Positions 1-8,057 of a stretch of 64,000 nt of DNA are shown here, piece after piece. Source of the DNA: Xanthomonas floridensis (GTDB taxonomy: Bacteria; Pseudomonadota; Gammaproteobacteria; Xanthomonadales; Xanthomonadaceae); the NCBI RefSeq assembly GCF_001642575.1, contig NZ_LXNG01000013.1:1-64000 (forward strand), in the 5' to 3' direction. Numbering within the stretch: the first letter of the stretch is position 1; each line of letters starts with the position of its first letter. The translations under genes and the position numbers were made by a program. Under the pieces are notes generated by a model. That model worked only from the letters and a program-made list of their open reading frames with translations, made no database searches and was not told the DNA's origin.

Positions 1-89
1 TCGCGCCGTGTCTGCTTGCGCTTGCCGTTGTACTCCGCGTCGCCAAAGCTCAGCTGCATCGAGATCGTCCGCTCGGTTCGTTGATCCAT
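1..89 (-). CDS. IS5-family transposase, N-terminal part (runs off window)
   Basis: Reading leftwards from an ATG at 89 (or a second in-frame ATG at 59), the frame is open to the window edge. It encodes MDQRTERTISMQLSFGDAEY followed by a basic stretch (NGKRKQTRR). The SFGDAE..GKRK..TRR pattern is the usual start of Xanthomonas IS5-type transposases. Only about 29 codons are inside the window, so the DDE core is not visible. The element's end is probably at 124, where a 4-base TTAG (minus strand, 128-125) fits the YTAR target preference of this IS group. The element lies directly downstream of, and appears to have interrupted, the Rhs-like gene at 114-917. Family assignment comes from recall of the motif. 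Confidence 0.7.
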   Translation of the reverse strand, partial: MDQRTERTISMQLSFGDAEYNGKRKQTRR

Positions 90-124
90 TGTGGCAGTAT
101 CAGATGGAGTTGTTCAGACCTTCC
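90..124 (-). mobile_element. Probable terminal inverted repeat and leader of the IS5-type element
   Basis: On the minus strand the sequence after TTAG reads GGAAGGTCTGAACAACTCCA and leads into the transposase ATG at 89. The TGA that ends the Rhs-like reading frame lies inside it. The other end of the element is outside the window, so the inverted repeat cannot be paired here. Confidence 0.5.
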
Positions 125-917
125 CTAAGGCGAAGCCTGCGCCATCTGGCCTTTCAACTAACGTCTCCGAGTAATCAGGGCTGGCCTTCCAAAGCCCATC
201 ACTCAGCTGGAAGGTTATAGAGCTTCCATCTGGCCGAAACGCATTGATAGACTGCGTGTCCGTAGTCGCGCTCGTAGAGCGCTGAACCTCAAGGCTCCGA
301 TCAAAGAAATGACGCCATTGCGGCCCTAAAGAAGTTGATGTTACAGCTTGAGAGCTATTGTAAAAACGACGGAAAACTAGCCCGCTTGCACCATCGTAGT
401 CCGTGTCCTGACGATAGAAATTTCCAGTTGCGGTGTTGATCGGATCACCTTCGAAAACTGATCCAGGCTTGTTCGTAGCAGCCGCACTATCTCGGCTACC
501 GCGCGGGCCGGTTCCATCTCGGCTAGCGCCGATGCCACCGCTACATGACATATTGCAGCTACCGAGATTCTTCTTCGGCGAGCCAACTGAATACTTTGTC
601 GCCTCGACAAAATAACCTAGCCCTATTGGATCATTTGGCCACATCACGAAAGCGCCTGTGGTGGTCGAGCTATATTTAATAACTGGCCAAGACGAGCAAC
701 CGGCTGGTTTCGAGATGCATCCCTTCGTCATCTGGCCAACGAGCCACTCTGCGCCTGCGCTAGCAGACCCAAATGATCGGCTGCCATAAATCGAGTTTAC
801 GTAATAGGGTGCGCCATAGTAAGAAGCCGCACTTACATTAAATGAGGCCACTAACAACAGCCCTATTGAGGAAAAAAGCCTCAGAAGCTCAATAACTTTG
901 GAATTAGTCTTCCCCAC
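114..917 (-). pseudogene. Secreted Rhs/YD-repeat-type protein, truncated by an IS insertion
   Basis: I start it at a GTG at 917, preceded by GGGAGAGTGAT (good ribosome-binding site). This start gives a clean signal peptide (KTNSKVIELLRLFSSIGLLLV, then AASFNVSA). The mature part has several cysteines (GCISKPAGCSSW, LGSCNMSC). It then enters the segment GDPINTATGNFYRQDTDYDG ... GLVFRRFYNS, typical of the DUF6531 region that opens Rhs and other YD-repeat proteins. Family members normally continue for many hundreds of residues of YD repeats. Here the frame runs only about 267 residues and stops on a TGA inside the left end of an IS5-type element. Most likely the gene was cut by the IS and the tail is lost or displaced. 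Base composition is lower in GC than the housekeeping genes, which fits an accessory gene. Confidence 0.65.
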
Positions 918-1164
918 ATCACTCTCCCTGTGAAAAATTTTAAGATGGCTTGCGTTTTTTATATTTCTTGAGTCAGAAATTTGACACCACGATTCGCGAA
1001 GGCTAGCTGTAACGCAACTCCACGTCAACACTCAATTAGAAAATTCTTATCTATTTCACTTCATCTCCATAAACTTGGTTAGCACGTCAATGTTGCTGCT
1101 TTTTGTCATTGGATAGATCTTCTTGAAAGTACTTTCAGATGTAGAGGTATCAGCATTTAGAGCA

Positions 1165-1227
1165 GTTAACAGAACCGCTGCGCAACCGTTCGGCGTGCGC
1201 AGGCGCCGCTCGGAATCCTCATGTACC
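1165..1227. repeat. Half copy of the receptor-associated intergenic palindrome
   Basis: From AACAGAACCGCTGCGCAACC to CGGAATCCTCATGTACC this matches, base for base over long runs, the left half of the palindrome at 21370-21428 behind the sensor-like gene at 20828. It stops at the tip of the hairpin (CATGTACC). The right arm is missing and is replaced by a cheA 3' fragment. Confidence 0.65.
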
Positions 1228-1231
1228 GCAC

Positions 1232-1552
1232 GCCCCGCAGACCTCGCTGGGCTGGTTCGACGGCCGCGCCGTGCTGGACCGCCGCTCGCACACCCTGCCG
1301 CTGATCGACCTGCGCCGCTGGCTGGGCGTGCCTGCCGAACAACCGCCGCTATTGACGGTGGTGCTGCTGCAGGCCGGCGAAACCCGCTTCGGCCTGGTGG
1401 TGGACCAGGTGCGCGGCCGCGAGGAAGTGGTGATCAAGCCCCTGCCCCGTGCCCTGCGCGGCCTGCCCGGCTACGCCGGCGCCACCCTGATCGGCGACGG
1501 CCGCATGGCGCTGATCCTGGATGTGGATGGCTTGCGCTCCAGCGATCATTGA
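1232..1552 (+). pseudogene. 3' remnant of a second cheA (CheW-like C-terminal domain)
   Basis: The open frame reads APQTSLGWFDGRAVLDRRSH..LPLIDLRRWLGV, then VVLLQAGETRFGLVVDQVRG, EEVVIKPLP, and the closing GYAGATLIGDGRMALILDV. This is the CheW-like regulatory domain at the C-terminus of CheA; the same closing motif (GATILGDGRVSLIVDI) ends the intact cheA at 13247. There is no start codon with a ribosome-binding site, no Hpt, dimerisation or ATPase domain, and the fragment begins right at a broken palindrome. It keeps its natural end, a stop at 1552 followed by a good terminator at 1634. I therefore read it as the tail of a displaced cheA and not as a small functional CheW. Confidence 0.7.
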
Positions 1553-1557
1553 GGTTG

Positions 1558-1606
1558 GGGATTCGGGATTCGGGAATCGGGAATCGGGAATCGGGAATCG
1601 GGAATC
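1558..1606. repeat. Tandem heptamer array (GGGATTC/GGGAATC, 7 units)
   Basis: Two GGGATTC units followed by five GGGAATC units lie head to tail between the cheA remnant stop and its terminator. Heptamers of this composition are common variable-number repeats in Xanthomonas genomes. Copy number probably varies between strains. Confidence 0.85.
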
Positions 1607-1633
1607 GTCAAGACGATCCTGGTCGCCTGATCT

Positions 1634-1669
1634 AACGACAACGGCCGCGTACTGCGGCCGTTGTCGTTT
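1634..1669 (+). terminator. Rho-independent terminator behind the cheA remnant
   Basis: AACGACAACGGCCGC pairs perfectly with GCGGCCGTTGTCGTT across a GTACT loop and ends in a short T run. Confidence 0.85.
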
Positions 1670-1854
1670 CACTACAAGCATCGCTGTTGATCTATGTCGC
1701 TACGCGCGCAGGCATGGGCGCGATGATTTGGCGACGGTCAGGCTGCCGTGGAAGTGAACCTGGAATCGTTATTTCCCGTTGTGCGCTGGTGTGGCTGCGA
1801 CGCTAGTGGCATCCGGCACCGAGGTCAATCGCAAGGGGTCTGGCAGCCGCAGCA

Positions 1855-2265
1855 TCATCGCCGCACGCTGCGCGCCTTGGCCGGCACCTCCACCGGCGGC
1901 AACACCTCCATCAGCAGCTGCCCTTCGCTGGCGGTGATGCGCAGCTTGGTGCCGATGGCAAAGCCCAGTTGTTCCAGCCATAGGCCGCTGAGGCGGACGT
2001 GCGGCACGTGCTGGTCGCCGGCGTGGTCGTGGGCCCCGGGGTAATGGGTGTAGCTGACGGTGCATTGGCGCGGGCGGCGGGCGCGGCGGGGTGCGCGTAG
2101 CGTGCCGGGGCCTTGCGGAGAGGCGTCCGGGTCGGGCGGCAGCATCGGTGGCAGCTTCGTGCGGTCGGGTTCCACAACAACCCACTGCACCCGCTTGGGC
2201 GGCGCGGGGCGTGTGCGGGTGGGCCGTGCGCTGGCAGATGCCGTGGGTGGGCGGCGGCGTGTCAT
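1855..2265 (-). CDS. symE: SymE-family toxin
   Basis: 136 residues from an ATG at 2265 with GGAGGCGCC just upstream. The N-terminal half is a basic, proline- and arginine-rich tail (RRRPPTASASARPTRTRPAP). The C-terminal half carries the SymE domain, VPHVRLSGLWLEQLGFAIG followed by TKLRITASEGQLLMEVL, the AbrB-like fold found in SymE of E. coli. SymE is an SOS-induced toxin with RNA-cleaving or nucleoid-acting activity that in E. coli is held down by the antisense RNA SymR. The start codon overlaps the stop of the small upstream ORF (ATGA), so the two are translationally coupled. The family is clear; whether it acts as a toxin here is inference. Confidence 0.75.
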   Translation of the reverse strand: MTRRRPPTASASARPTRTRPAPPKRVQWVVVEPDRTKLPPMLPPDPDASPQGPGTLRAPRRARRPRQCTVSYTHYPGAHDHAGDQHVPHVRLSGLWLEQLGFAIGTKLRITASEGQLLMEVLPPVEVPAKARSVRR

Positions 2266-2528
2266 GGCGCCTCCGGGTGGTCGTTGGTGGATGCGGCAAC
2301 GCACTGCTGCAACGCCACGGCTCTGCGTGCGAACCAGCGGCGCAAGGTGTGCGGCAACACAGCGGACTTGCAACTCAGCGGATGCGCGCAATGGGCGCTC
2401 ACCTGCTCAACAGCTGCGCGCGCGTCGAGCCGGCGCAGCACCTCGCCCACATTCCACCGCAAGCGGTGAGCGAAGGTTGGCAACAGATCAACCGGCACAG
2501 ATGCCGGCATGGATGGTGCGGTAGACAT
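2262..2528 (-). CDS. Small protein of unknown function coupled to symE
   Basis: 88 residues starting at an ATG at 2528 with CCAGGAGGGCGTTGCC in front, a strong ribosome-binding site. The body is DLLPTFAHRLRWNVGEVLRR ... ALPHTLRRWFARRAVAL-like: short, basic, with two histidine/cysteine spots (SAHCAHPLSC). Its stop overlaps the symE start by four bases, so it is very likely the first gene of a two-gene operon. I recognise no family. It could be a partner or antitoxin of SymE, a leader ORF whose translation sets symE expression, or an unrelated passenger. Confidence 0.55.
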   Translation of the reverse strand: MSTAPSMPASVPVDLLPTFAHRLRWNVGEVLRRLDARAAVEQVSAHCAHPLSCKSAVLPHTLRRWFARRAVALQQCVAASTNDHPEAP

Positions 2529-2911
2529 GGCAACGCCCTCCTGGAACAACCCAAGAACCGCCGCCAACGGCGACGGGATGTCGGGAGGTTCGAAACCGCA
2601 CGTAGCCGGCGGGCATATTCCCCTTGCGGGTGTTGTATTAGCCGCCCTCCCGACGCAGGCATTGCGTCGGCTTGTACCTGCGGGATGCAGGCACAAAAAA
2701 CCCACCGGTTTGACGGAGGTGGGTACCGCTACGTGAGGAGTTTCGACGCTCCTTGGGCCTAGATTGCAAGTACGCGGTCCGGCGTGTCAATACACGCTGG
2801 CAGGCCTCGCGCGGCTATGTGCGCCGCTGGCGCAGTTCCATAAGAGCCACGCAAGCCGAGCGCCCTCGCCTGATAAGTGCACCTAACCCCATTACGCCAT
2901 TACGCTAGCCC
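2529..2911. other. Structured leader region of the symE operon plus unassigned sequence
   Basis: On the minus strand the leader has a terminator hairpin (2695-2723), then a CCTGCatcccGCAGG hairpin and a CCGACGCAatgccTGCGTCGG hairpin, before the 88-residue ORF. 2725-2911 shows no gene. It ends in a short CATTACGC duplication at about 2891-2906, next to the IS3 remnant. Confidence 0.5.
2695..2723 (-). terminator. Terminator-like hairpin inside the symE-operon leader
   Basis: On the minus strand CCCACC pairs with GGTGGG across an 11-base loop and is followed by six T. It lies upstream of the coupled genes. It therefore either ends a small RNA coming from about 2760 or acts as an attenuator that must be read through to express symE. 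Confidence 0.6.
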
Positions 2912-3252
2912 GGGTGATCCGGTCGCTGGAGCAGATCACCGAGTGGCGCGGCAAGCCCGCCGTGATCCGCTGCGACAACGGCCCTGAGTACATCAGTGGC
3001 GCGTTGCTGTCCTGCGCGCAGCGGCATGGCATCCGGGTCGAGCACATCCAGCCGGGCAAGCCGCAGCAGAACGCCTACGTCGAACGCTACAACCGCACCA
3101 TCCGCTCCGCCTAGCTCGCCCGAACCCTGTTCGAAACCATCGACCAGGTGCAGGACAAAGCCACCCGCTGGCTATGGACGTACAACCACGAGCGTCCGAA
3201 TATGGCGCTCGGCGGCATCACGCCTGCCATGAAGTTGGCGATGGCCGCTTAG
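2912..3252 (+). pseudogene. IS3-family transposase (OrfB) C-terminal remnant with internal stop
   Basis: The frame reads RVIRSLEQITEWRGKPAVIR, CDNGPEYISG, GIRVEHIQPGKPQQNAYVER and YNRTIRSA, then a TAG at 3112-3114. The same frame then goes on with LARTLFETIDQVQDKATRWL, WTYNHERPNMALGG and ITPAMKLAMAA to a stop at 3250-3252. These are the second Asp (DNGPEY) and final Glu (NAYVERYNRT) blocks of the rve/DDE integrase core of IS3-type OrfB. The first Asp block, OrfA and the 5' end are missing, and the stop codon splits the rest, so it is a dead fragment. The sequence after the last stop (GCGGAGCGATTACC, about 3278-3291) looks like the usual right end of such elements. Confidence 0.85.
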
Positions 3253-3365
3253 CTCCACTTCTGGCGATCGCTAAAAGCGGAGCGATTACCGTTAGAGCAC
3301 AGCCCGCCTGCACGGGTCCGTAGCAATTGGTCCTGTAGATGGCCCTTCCGCTGCCCAAGAATTGA

Positions 3366-4244
3366 GTGAGGAGAGCGTACGTCGTGAGATCCGTGAGGTT
3401 TTCGAAGCAGTTTTCGCTACTTCTTCAAGAGGCCCATCTTGCAAAGAATTCGATCCTGTCCGGATTTGATCTGCTCTTGAAAGCCGAGTTCGGTGCGGAT
3501 AAGGACGGGTACTTCTATTCCGCCTTTTTCCACCTCTCCATCGGAATTGAGAGAATTCTGAAGCTGGCGGTAGTTGTGGACTACATGATCAAGAACGATC
3601 TGAAGGCCCCCACAAAGAGCCAGCTAAGGTCCTACGGCCATGACATTGCCGGCCTGTTCGCCACCCGCAATGGGTTGCTTAAGGTCTATCGACCTTCGGC
3701 CGCACAGAAGGACGCGGTAGGTGTTGATGATCAAATTGTAGAGTTCCTTTCTCGTTTTGCCGTGTCAACCAGGTACTTCAATCTGGACGAAATCTCCTCA
3801 TCTGACGCAAGCAGTGCGTCGAAGTCGCCGTTGTACGAGTGGTGGAACATTTGCGCTGCCCTCTACGATGAGTTCACTCCTTGGAGCGTGCGAGAAAAGC
3901 AGTCCTTGCAGCTTATGTACTCTATGGATCGGCAGAGGATTCCCAATGGCTTCACATGGGAGCTAGATGCGACCGGCCACCCGATGACCGTGTTTGATCA
4001 GCTCAATCGTAGGCGTATTGGCAAAAAGTCTTCGCACCTTGCTGTATGGCGGATGGTCGAACTTCTTAGGCCGGTTCATTTCCTCTTGGATGACATGGGG
4101 CGGCTGGCCCATCAAAAGGAGGCTGAAAAAGGTGAGAGTCTTCCTCTAGTGCCGCACTTTGAAGACTTCTTCTGGTTCCTCTTGGCAAATCGGTCTGACA
4201 TCATGAAGAGGAAGTCGTCGTGGTTGCGCCTATTCAATTCCTGA
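3366..4244 (+). CDS. Hypothetical cytoplasmic protein, AT-rich orphan gene
   Basis: 292 residues if the GTG at 3366 is used; a GTG at 3384 with an upstream GAGGAG is an equally good start. No signal peptide, no membrane segment. The N-terminal 100 residues are helical with aromatic patches (GYFYSAFFHLSIGIERILKL), which recalls HEPN-type or abortive-infection-like helical proteins, but I cannot match a family motif. The rest contains YEWWNICAALYDEF and PHFEDFFWFLL. GC content and codon choice (many AAG, GAT, TTC, CTT) are clearly lower than in the neighbours, and the gene sits alone between an IS3 remnant and the TonB receptor. It is probably a recent arrival. A defence role is only a guess from context. 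Confidence 0.6.
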   Translation: MRRAYVVRSVRFSKQFSLLLQEAHLAKNSILSGFDLLLKAEFGADKDGYFYSAFFHLSIGIERILKLAVVVDYMIKNDLKAPTKSQLRSYGHDIAGLFATRNGLLKVYRPSAAQKDAVGVDDQIVEFLSRFAVSTRYFNLDEISSSDASSASKSPLYEWWNICAALYDEFTPWSVREKQSLQLMYSMDRQRIPNGFTWELDATGHPMTVFDQLNRRRIGKKSSHLAVWRMVELLRPVHFLLDDMGRLAHQKEAEKGESLPLVPHFEDFFWFLLANRSDIMKRKSSWLRLFNS

Positions 4245-4425
4245 GCTGAAGGGGTCTACTGGGGGCTCTTATCGGCGTTCTGCGCCCTTGCGCAAGCGAC
4301 TCCGTTTCTGCTCCCGTAGCAGGCTTGAACCGCCATTCCTGCTGCTTGAATAACGGTTCCAAGTTCACTTCTTTACCATCGCGCCCATACCGCCACGCGG
4401 CAGGCATGGGCGCGACACGTTGGCG

Positions 4426-7400
4426 CTAGAACTTGTAGGTCAGCCCGAGGTACGCCAGCCGGCCGGCGTAGCCGCCGGTATAGAAGCGGGCGCGGGTGTC
4501 TTCGCCTAGGTGCGAGCGTGACTCCTGCTTGGTCAGGTTCAGCACCGAGGCGGTGAGGCTGAGCGCCGGGGTGATGTTGTACGCCGCGTTCAGATCGACC
4601 TGGTAGTACGGCTCCTCAAAGACGTTCAACCCGTTGACCAGGCCTTGCACCAGCTCGCCGCGACGGTTGTACGAGGCGCGCAGCAGCAGGCTGTCGGTCT
4701 CGTAGAACACGGTGAGGTTGGTCTGGTTTCTGGCGCTGCCCGGCATGGAGGTCTTGCCGGCCTCGGTGCCATCCTCCAGCCGCACCGCCGCCTTGCTGGC
4801 ATCGTTGTAGGTGTAGTTGAACTGCACACCAAGGCCGAACGGCAGCGTGTGCTGCGCGTAGAGCTCCACACCCTGCGAGACCGCGTCCTGGCCGCCGGCC
4901 TGGGTGCTGTAGTTCTGCACGGTGACCGGTTGCCCGTCGACCATCATGTTCACGTCGCTGATGACGTCGACCGCAAAGTTCTCCACGTTCTTGCGGAACA
5001 GTCCCACACCTGCCACCGAGCCCGGCTGGAAATACCATTCCAGCCCCAGGTCGAACTGGTTGGCCTTGTACGGCTCCAGGTTCTTGTTGCTGCCCGAGCC
5101 GTACCAGCCCTGCTCGCTGGCACCGCCGGTCAGGCGCCGGTCGGCCACGTACTCGGGACTGTAAAACTCCAGGCTGCCGGGCGCGGCGATGTCGTTGTAG
5201 CTGGGACGTGCGATCACCTTGGCGGCTGCCGCACGCAGCAGCAGGTTCTCGGTCAGGTCGTAGGCCAGGTTGAAACTCGGCAGCACGTCGGTGTAGTTGC
5301 GGTCCAGCCCGCTGACCACGAACGACTCGGTGCGTTGCACGCTGTCAGCCAAGCGCCAGTAGCCTTCGGTCCCGCAATAGGTGTCGGCCGGGGCGCCGCC
5401 GGGCATGGCGGCGCCCTGCTGGCAGGCCAGCGGATTGCCGTCGGCGCCATCGAAGAAGTAGTCGTTGTAGGCGGTCACCTTGTCGGTGGAATCGGCACGC
5501 TGGCCGGTGCGCGCCACCCGCACGCCGACGTTGCCACGCAGCCGCTCGGTGTGGAAGTTGAGTTGCAGGTAGGTGGAATAGATCTCCTCGTCGACGTTGT
5601 AGACGAAGTTGTCTTCGCTGCGGGTCTGCATCGCACCGTAGGTCTGGTTCAAATAGCCGATGTAGCCCGGGAAGTTGATCGCCGGGAACGCGCTGGCGTT
5701 GACGCCACCGGCCAGGTTGTCCTGCGCGAACAGCAGGCCCGGCGAGAACTGGGTGGCGATGGCATTGCAGCGCCCGTTCCAGTAGCGGTTTTCATAGTCG
5801 CTTGGATCGGTGCCCGGGCACACCCAGTAGTTGTTGCCGGTACTGCGGTGGATGCCGCCGTCGCGACGCTTGAGGCCGAACTGCAGCGAGTCGACGACCT
5901 CGCCATCGAAATGCCAGGTGGTATCGATCTGTGCGTACTGCTGCTGATTGGTGTTGCGGGTCCAGGACGAGCCGGTCGAGCCCAGGTCCACCTGCAGGAT
6001 GCCGTCGCGCAGGTTCTGCATCAGCTGCGGCGAGAATGTCATGGACGGCGTGCCGGTCAGGTCCCAGGCGCTGGCGAAGTTGCCGTTGCTCCAGCTGCCG
6101 TCGGCGTTCTGCAGGCGCGGCTTGATCGGCAGGGAGAACTGCAGCTCCGGCCCGCCCTTGGCCCAGGTGCGGCCGACCTTGAACGCCACGTCCACCTGCT
6201 CGCCACGCCATTCGCCGCCCAGGTCCACCGTCTGCGACTGCGATTTCTCGATGTTGTAGCTGCCGGTGATCTGCGGCGTCGGCACGGTGCAATCGTCCGA
6301 GCCCCAGCCGCCCGGCGGCAGGCCGGCCGCGGCGGCCTGCGCCTCGCTGCAATAATAGGTCTTGCCCGGACGCAGGCTGTAGGCGGCGCCAGTGACGATG
6401 GTGCCGCTGGGATCGAACTGCAGCCCGTCGAGCAGACGGCCGCCGCGCCAGTTGCCGTCGCCGTTATAGCGGGCAATGTTCCACTCGGGAATCTTGATGG
6501 TATTGGTCTGCGAGTCCTGCGACAGGTCGAAGCGGAAGTAGTTCGCGGTCAGCGTCAGGTCGTCGGTCGGCTTGAACTGCAAGGTCAGTTGCCCACCCTT
6601 GCGCTCGCGCTCCTCGCGTTTGGCGTCCAGGCTGACCGCCGTCGGCATCATGAAACCGGTGTAGTAATTGCTGTCCTGGTCCCAGAAACCGGTACCGCCC
6701 CACCAGTTGGCGTTGAAGTCCGACGGATTTCCATTCACGTCGACCGCCGGGCCGACTTCGTCGCGGCCGTACCACTGCCAGCTCTCGGTACTGGCATTGA
6801 GCGTGCGAGCGGTGCGCTTCTGCTGCGTGTAGCCCACGAAGACACCGAAGCGGTTGTCCTTGTCGTGCCACGAGTACGAACCGGAGAACTGGCCGTCGGT
6901 CTTCTTGCTGGTATCCGACCAGGTGCCCTCGGCCGAGACGAAGCCGGAATGTGGCTCCAGTTCCAGCGGGCGCCGCGTCTGCAGGATCACCGTGCCGCCG
7001 ATGCCGCCTTCGTCGATGCGTGCTTCCGGGGTCTTGTACAGCTCCGCACTGCCCAGCAGGTTCGATGGCAGCAGCGTGTAGTTGAACGAACGCGTCGGGT
7101 CGCCGTTGGATTCGGCGGTGGCAATGTAGTTGCCGTTCAATTCGGTCAGCACCAGCTCCGAGGACAGGCCGCGCACACTGACATTCTTGCCTTCGCCGCC
7201 GTCGCGGCTGATGACCACGCCGGGCACGCGCTGCAGCGCATCGGCCACGTTCTTGTCGGGGAACTTGCCCACGTCCTCGGCGGTGATCACATCGACCACG
7301 GCGTTGGCGTTGCGCTTCTGCTCCAGGCTTTTTTCGATCGCGTAGCGGTAGCCGGTCACCGTCACCGCGTCCAGGTCCGTGGCCTGCACCTGGGCCTGAC

Positions 7401-7536
7401 CCGCGGGCGCTGGCGTGCCGTCGGCCTGCTGGGCGGCAGCGGTGGTAGAGGCGGCGCTCGCGAACAAGGCGATGGCGATACCGGCGGACAGCCTGCTGCG
7501 GTTGCGTGCGAATGGCGTGCAGTTCATTTCGATCAT
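4426..7536 (-). CDS. TonB-dependent outer-membrane receptor
   Basis: 1036 residues, starting at an ATG at 7536 behind GAGAGAGC. The sequence shows a signal peptide (about 1-35, ending STTAAAQ), a TonB-box-like stretch DAVTVTGYR near residue 55, and the plug with ITAEDVGKFPDKNVADALQR, VPGVVISRDGGEG and VSVRGLSSELVLTELNG. A long beta barrel follows, ending in the classical outer-membrane terminal YLGLTYKF. Such proteins take up siderophores, carbohydrates or other scarce ligands with energy from TonB-ExbBD. The substrate cannot be read from sequence, and no sugar or iron genes sit beside it. The gene stands alone, with an AT-rich inverted repeat at 7678-7693 upstream. Xanthomonads carry dozens of such receptors. 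Confidence 0.9.
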   Translation of the reverse strand: MIEMNCTPFARNRSRLSAGIAIALFASAASTTAAAQQADGTPAPAGQAQVQATDLDAVTVTGYRYAIEKSLEQKRNANAVVDVITAEDVGKFPDKNVADALQRVPGVVISRDGGEGKNVSVRGLSSELVLTELNGNYIATAESNGDPTRSFNYTLLPSNLLGSAELYKTPEARIDEGGIGGTVILQTRRPLELEPHSGFVSAEGTWSDTSKKTDGQFSGSYSWHDKDNRFGVFVGYTQQKRTARTLNASTESWQWYGRDEVGPAVDVNGNPSDFNANWWGGTGFWDQDSNYYTGFMMPTAVSLDAKREERERKGGQLTLQFKPTDDLTLTANYFRFDLSQDSQTNTIKIPEWNIARYNGDGNWRGGRLLDGLQFDPSGTIVTGAAYSLRPGKTYYCSEAQAAAAGLPPGGWGSDDCTVPTPQITGSYNIEKSQSQTVDLGGEWRGEQVDVAFKVGRTWAKGGPELQFSLPIKPRLQNADGSWSNGNFASAWDLTGTPSMTFSPQLMQNLRDGILQVDLGSTGSSWTRNTNQQQYAQIDTTWHFDGEVVDSLQFGLKRRDGGIHRSTGNNYWVCPGTDPSDYENRYWNGRCNAIATQFSPGLLFAQDNLAGGVNASAFPAINFPGYIGYLNQTYGAMQTRSEDNFVYNVDEEIYSTYLQLNFHTERLRGNVGVRVARTGQRADSTDKVTAYNDYFFDGADGNPLACQQGAAMPGGAPADTYCGTEGYWRLADSVQRTESFVVSGLDRNYTDVLPSFNLAYDLTENLLLRAAAAKVIARPSYNDIAAPGSLEFYSPEYVADRRLTGGASEQGWYGSGSNKNLEPYKANQFDLGLEWYFQPGSVAGVGLFRKNVENFAVDVISDVNMMVDGQPVTVQNYSTQAGGQDAVSQGVELYAQHTLPFGLGVQFNYTYNDASKAAVRLEDGTEAGKTSMPGSARNQTNLTVFYETDSLLLRASYNRRGELVQGLVNGLNVFEEPYYQVDLNAAYNITPALSLTASVLNLTKQESRSHLGEDTRARFYTGGYAGRLAYLGLTYKF

Positions 7537-7677
7537 GCTCTCTCAAAAGTGATCGGCTTCGGCGGATTTGCGTCGATCCAACAAGCGGACAAGACCCCTA
7601 CGCGAGTGACACAGAAACATCCGGCGCCGTTGCGGCAATCCGGCCCCTCCTCTTGCGTCCGCTTCCGCGCAACTACA

Positions 7678-7693
7678 ATTAGATCGTTCTAAT
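7678..7693. promoter_or_regulatory. Short inverted repeat upstream of the TonB receptor (possible operator)
   Basis: ATTAGATCGTTCTAAT is a perfect 6-base inverted repeat around a 4-base spacer, about 140 bases upstream of the receptor start in an otherwise GC-rich gap. No regulator can be named. Confidence 0.3.
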
Positions 7694-8057
7694 GCAGTGG
7701 AAAACTAAGTATCACAGCCCATGCGGCAGCGCATTCTGCCCCGCAACAGGCCGCGGCGTTGTAAGGCATCCACGATGACCGGTCGGGCTCGCTACGCTTG
7801 CATGCGGCACGGCACAGCCTGCTTCGTCGAAGGCAGCAGCAGCTCGATCACGGCCAGCAAAACGCCCTCGCCCGCATCCGCGCGCAAGCGGTTTACCGAA
7901 GCGCCTGCACACCCCCCATCATTTGCAACCGGGCTCAGCCATAGACAGGGTCGACATGCGTGTTGACTCATTCCAGGACATGGCCACCACACGCCGCTTG
8001 GCTGCCATCGCCATCGCCACGGCAATCCGTACAACCTCTGCCCCAAGGTGGCCCGTC

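Larger units (their letters stand above)
1553..1854. other. Non-coding stretch between the cheA remnant and symE
   Basis: It holds the heptamer array, a terminator at 1634-1669, and about 180 bases (1670-1854) in which I see no credible gene. The piece around 1710-1735 (GCAGGCATGGGCGCGA) recurs near 4403-4419 beside the TonB receptor, so it is part of a dispersed short repeat. Confidence 0.6.

Noticed and set aside
1558..1606. CRISPR array
   Set aside because: The units are 7 bases, contiguous and without spacers. No other regularly spaced direct repeats and no cas genes were seen in the window.
1123..1635. 170-codon frame over the cheA remnant
   Set aside because: Arg/Pro-rich shadow in the wrong frame; the frame that ends at 1552 has the CheA/CheW motifs.
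5792..6352. Further frames inside the TonB receptor and aconitase genes
   Set aside because: No ribosome-binding sites or motifs; they share the strand bias of the real genes.
4645..7692. Open frame of 1015 codons opposite the TonB receptor
   Set aside because: It mirrors the receptor's GC-rich codons on the other strand, has Val/Ala/Gly/Arg-rich content without any domain, and the sense strand is a clear receptor with signal peptide and barrel end.
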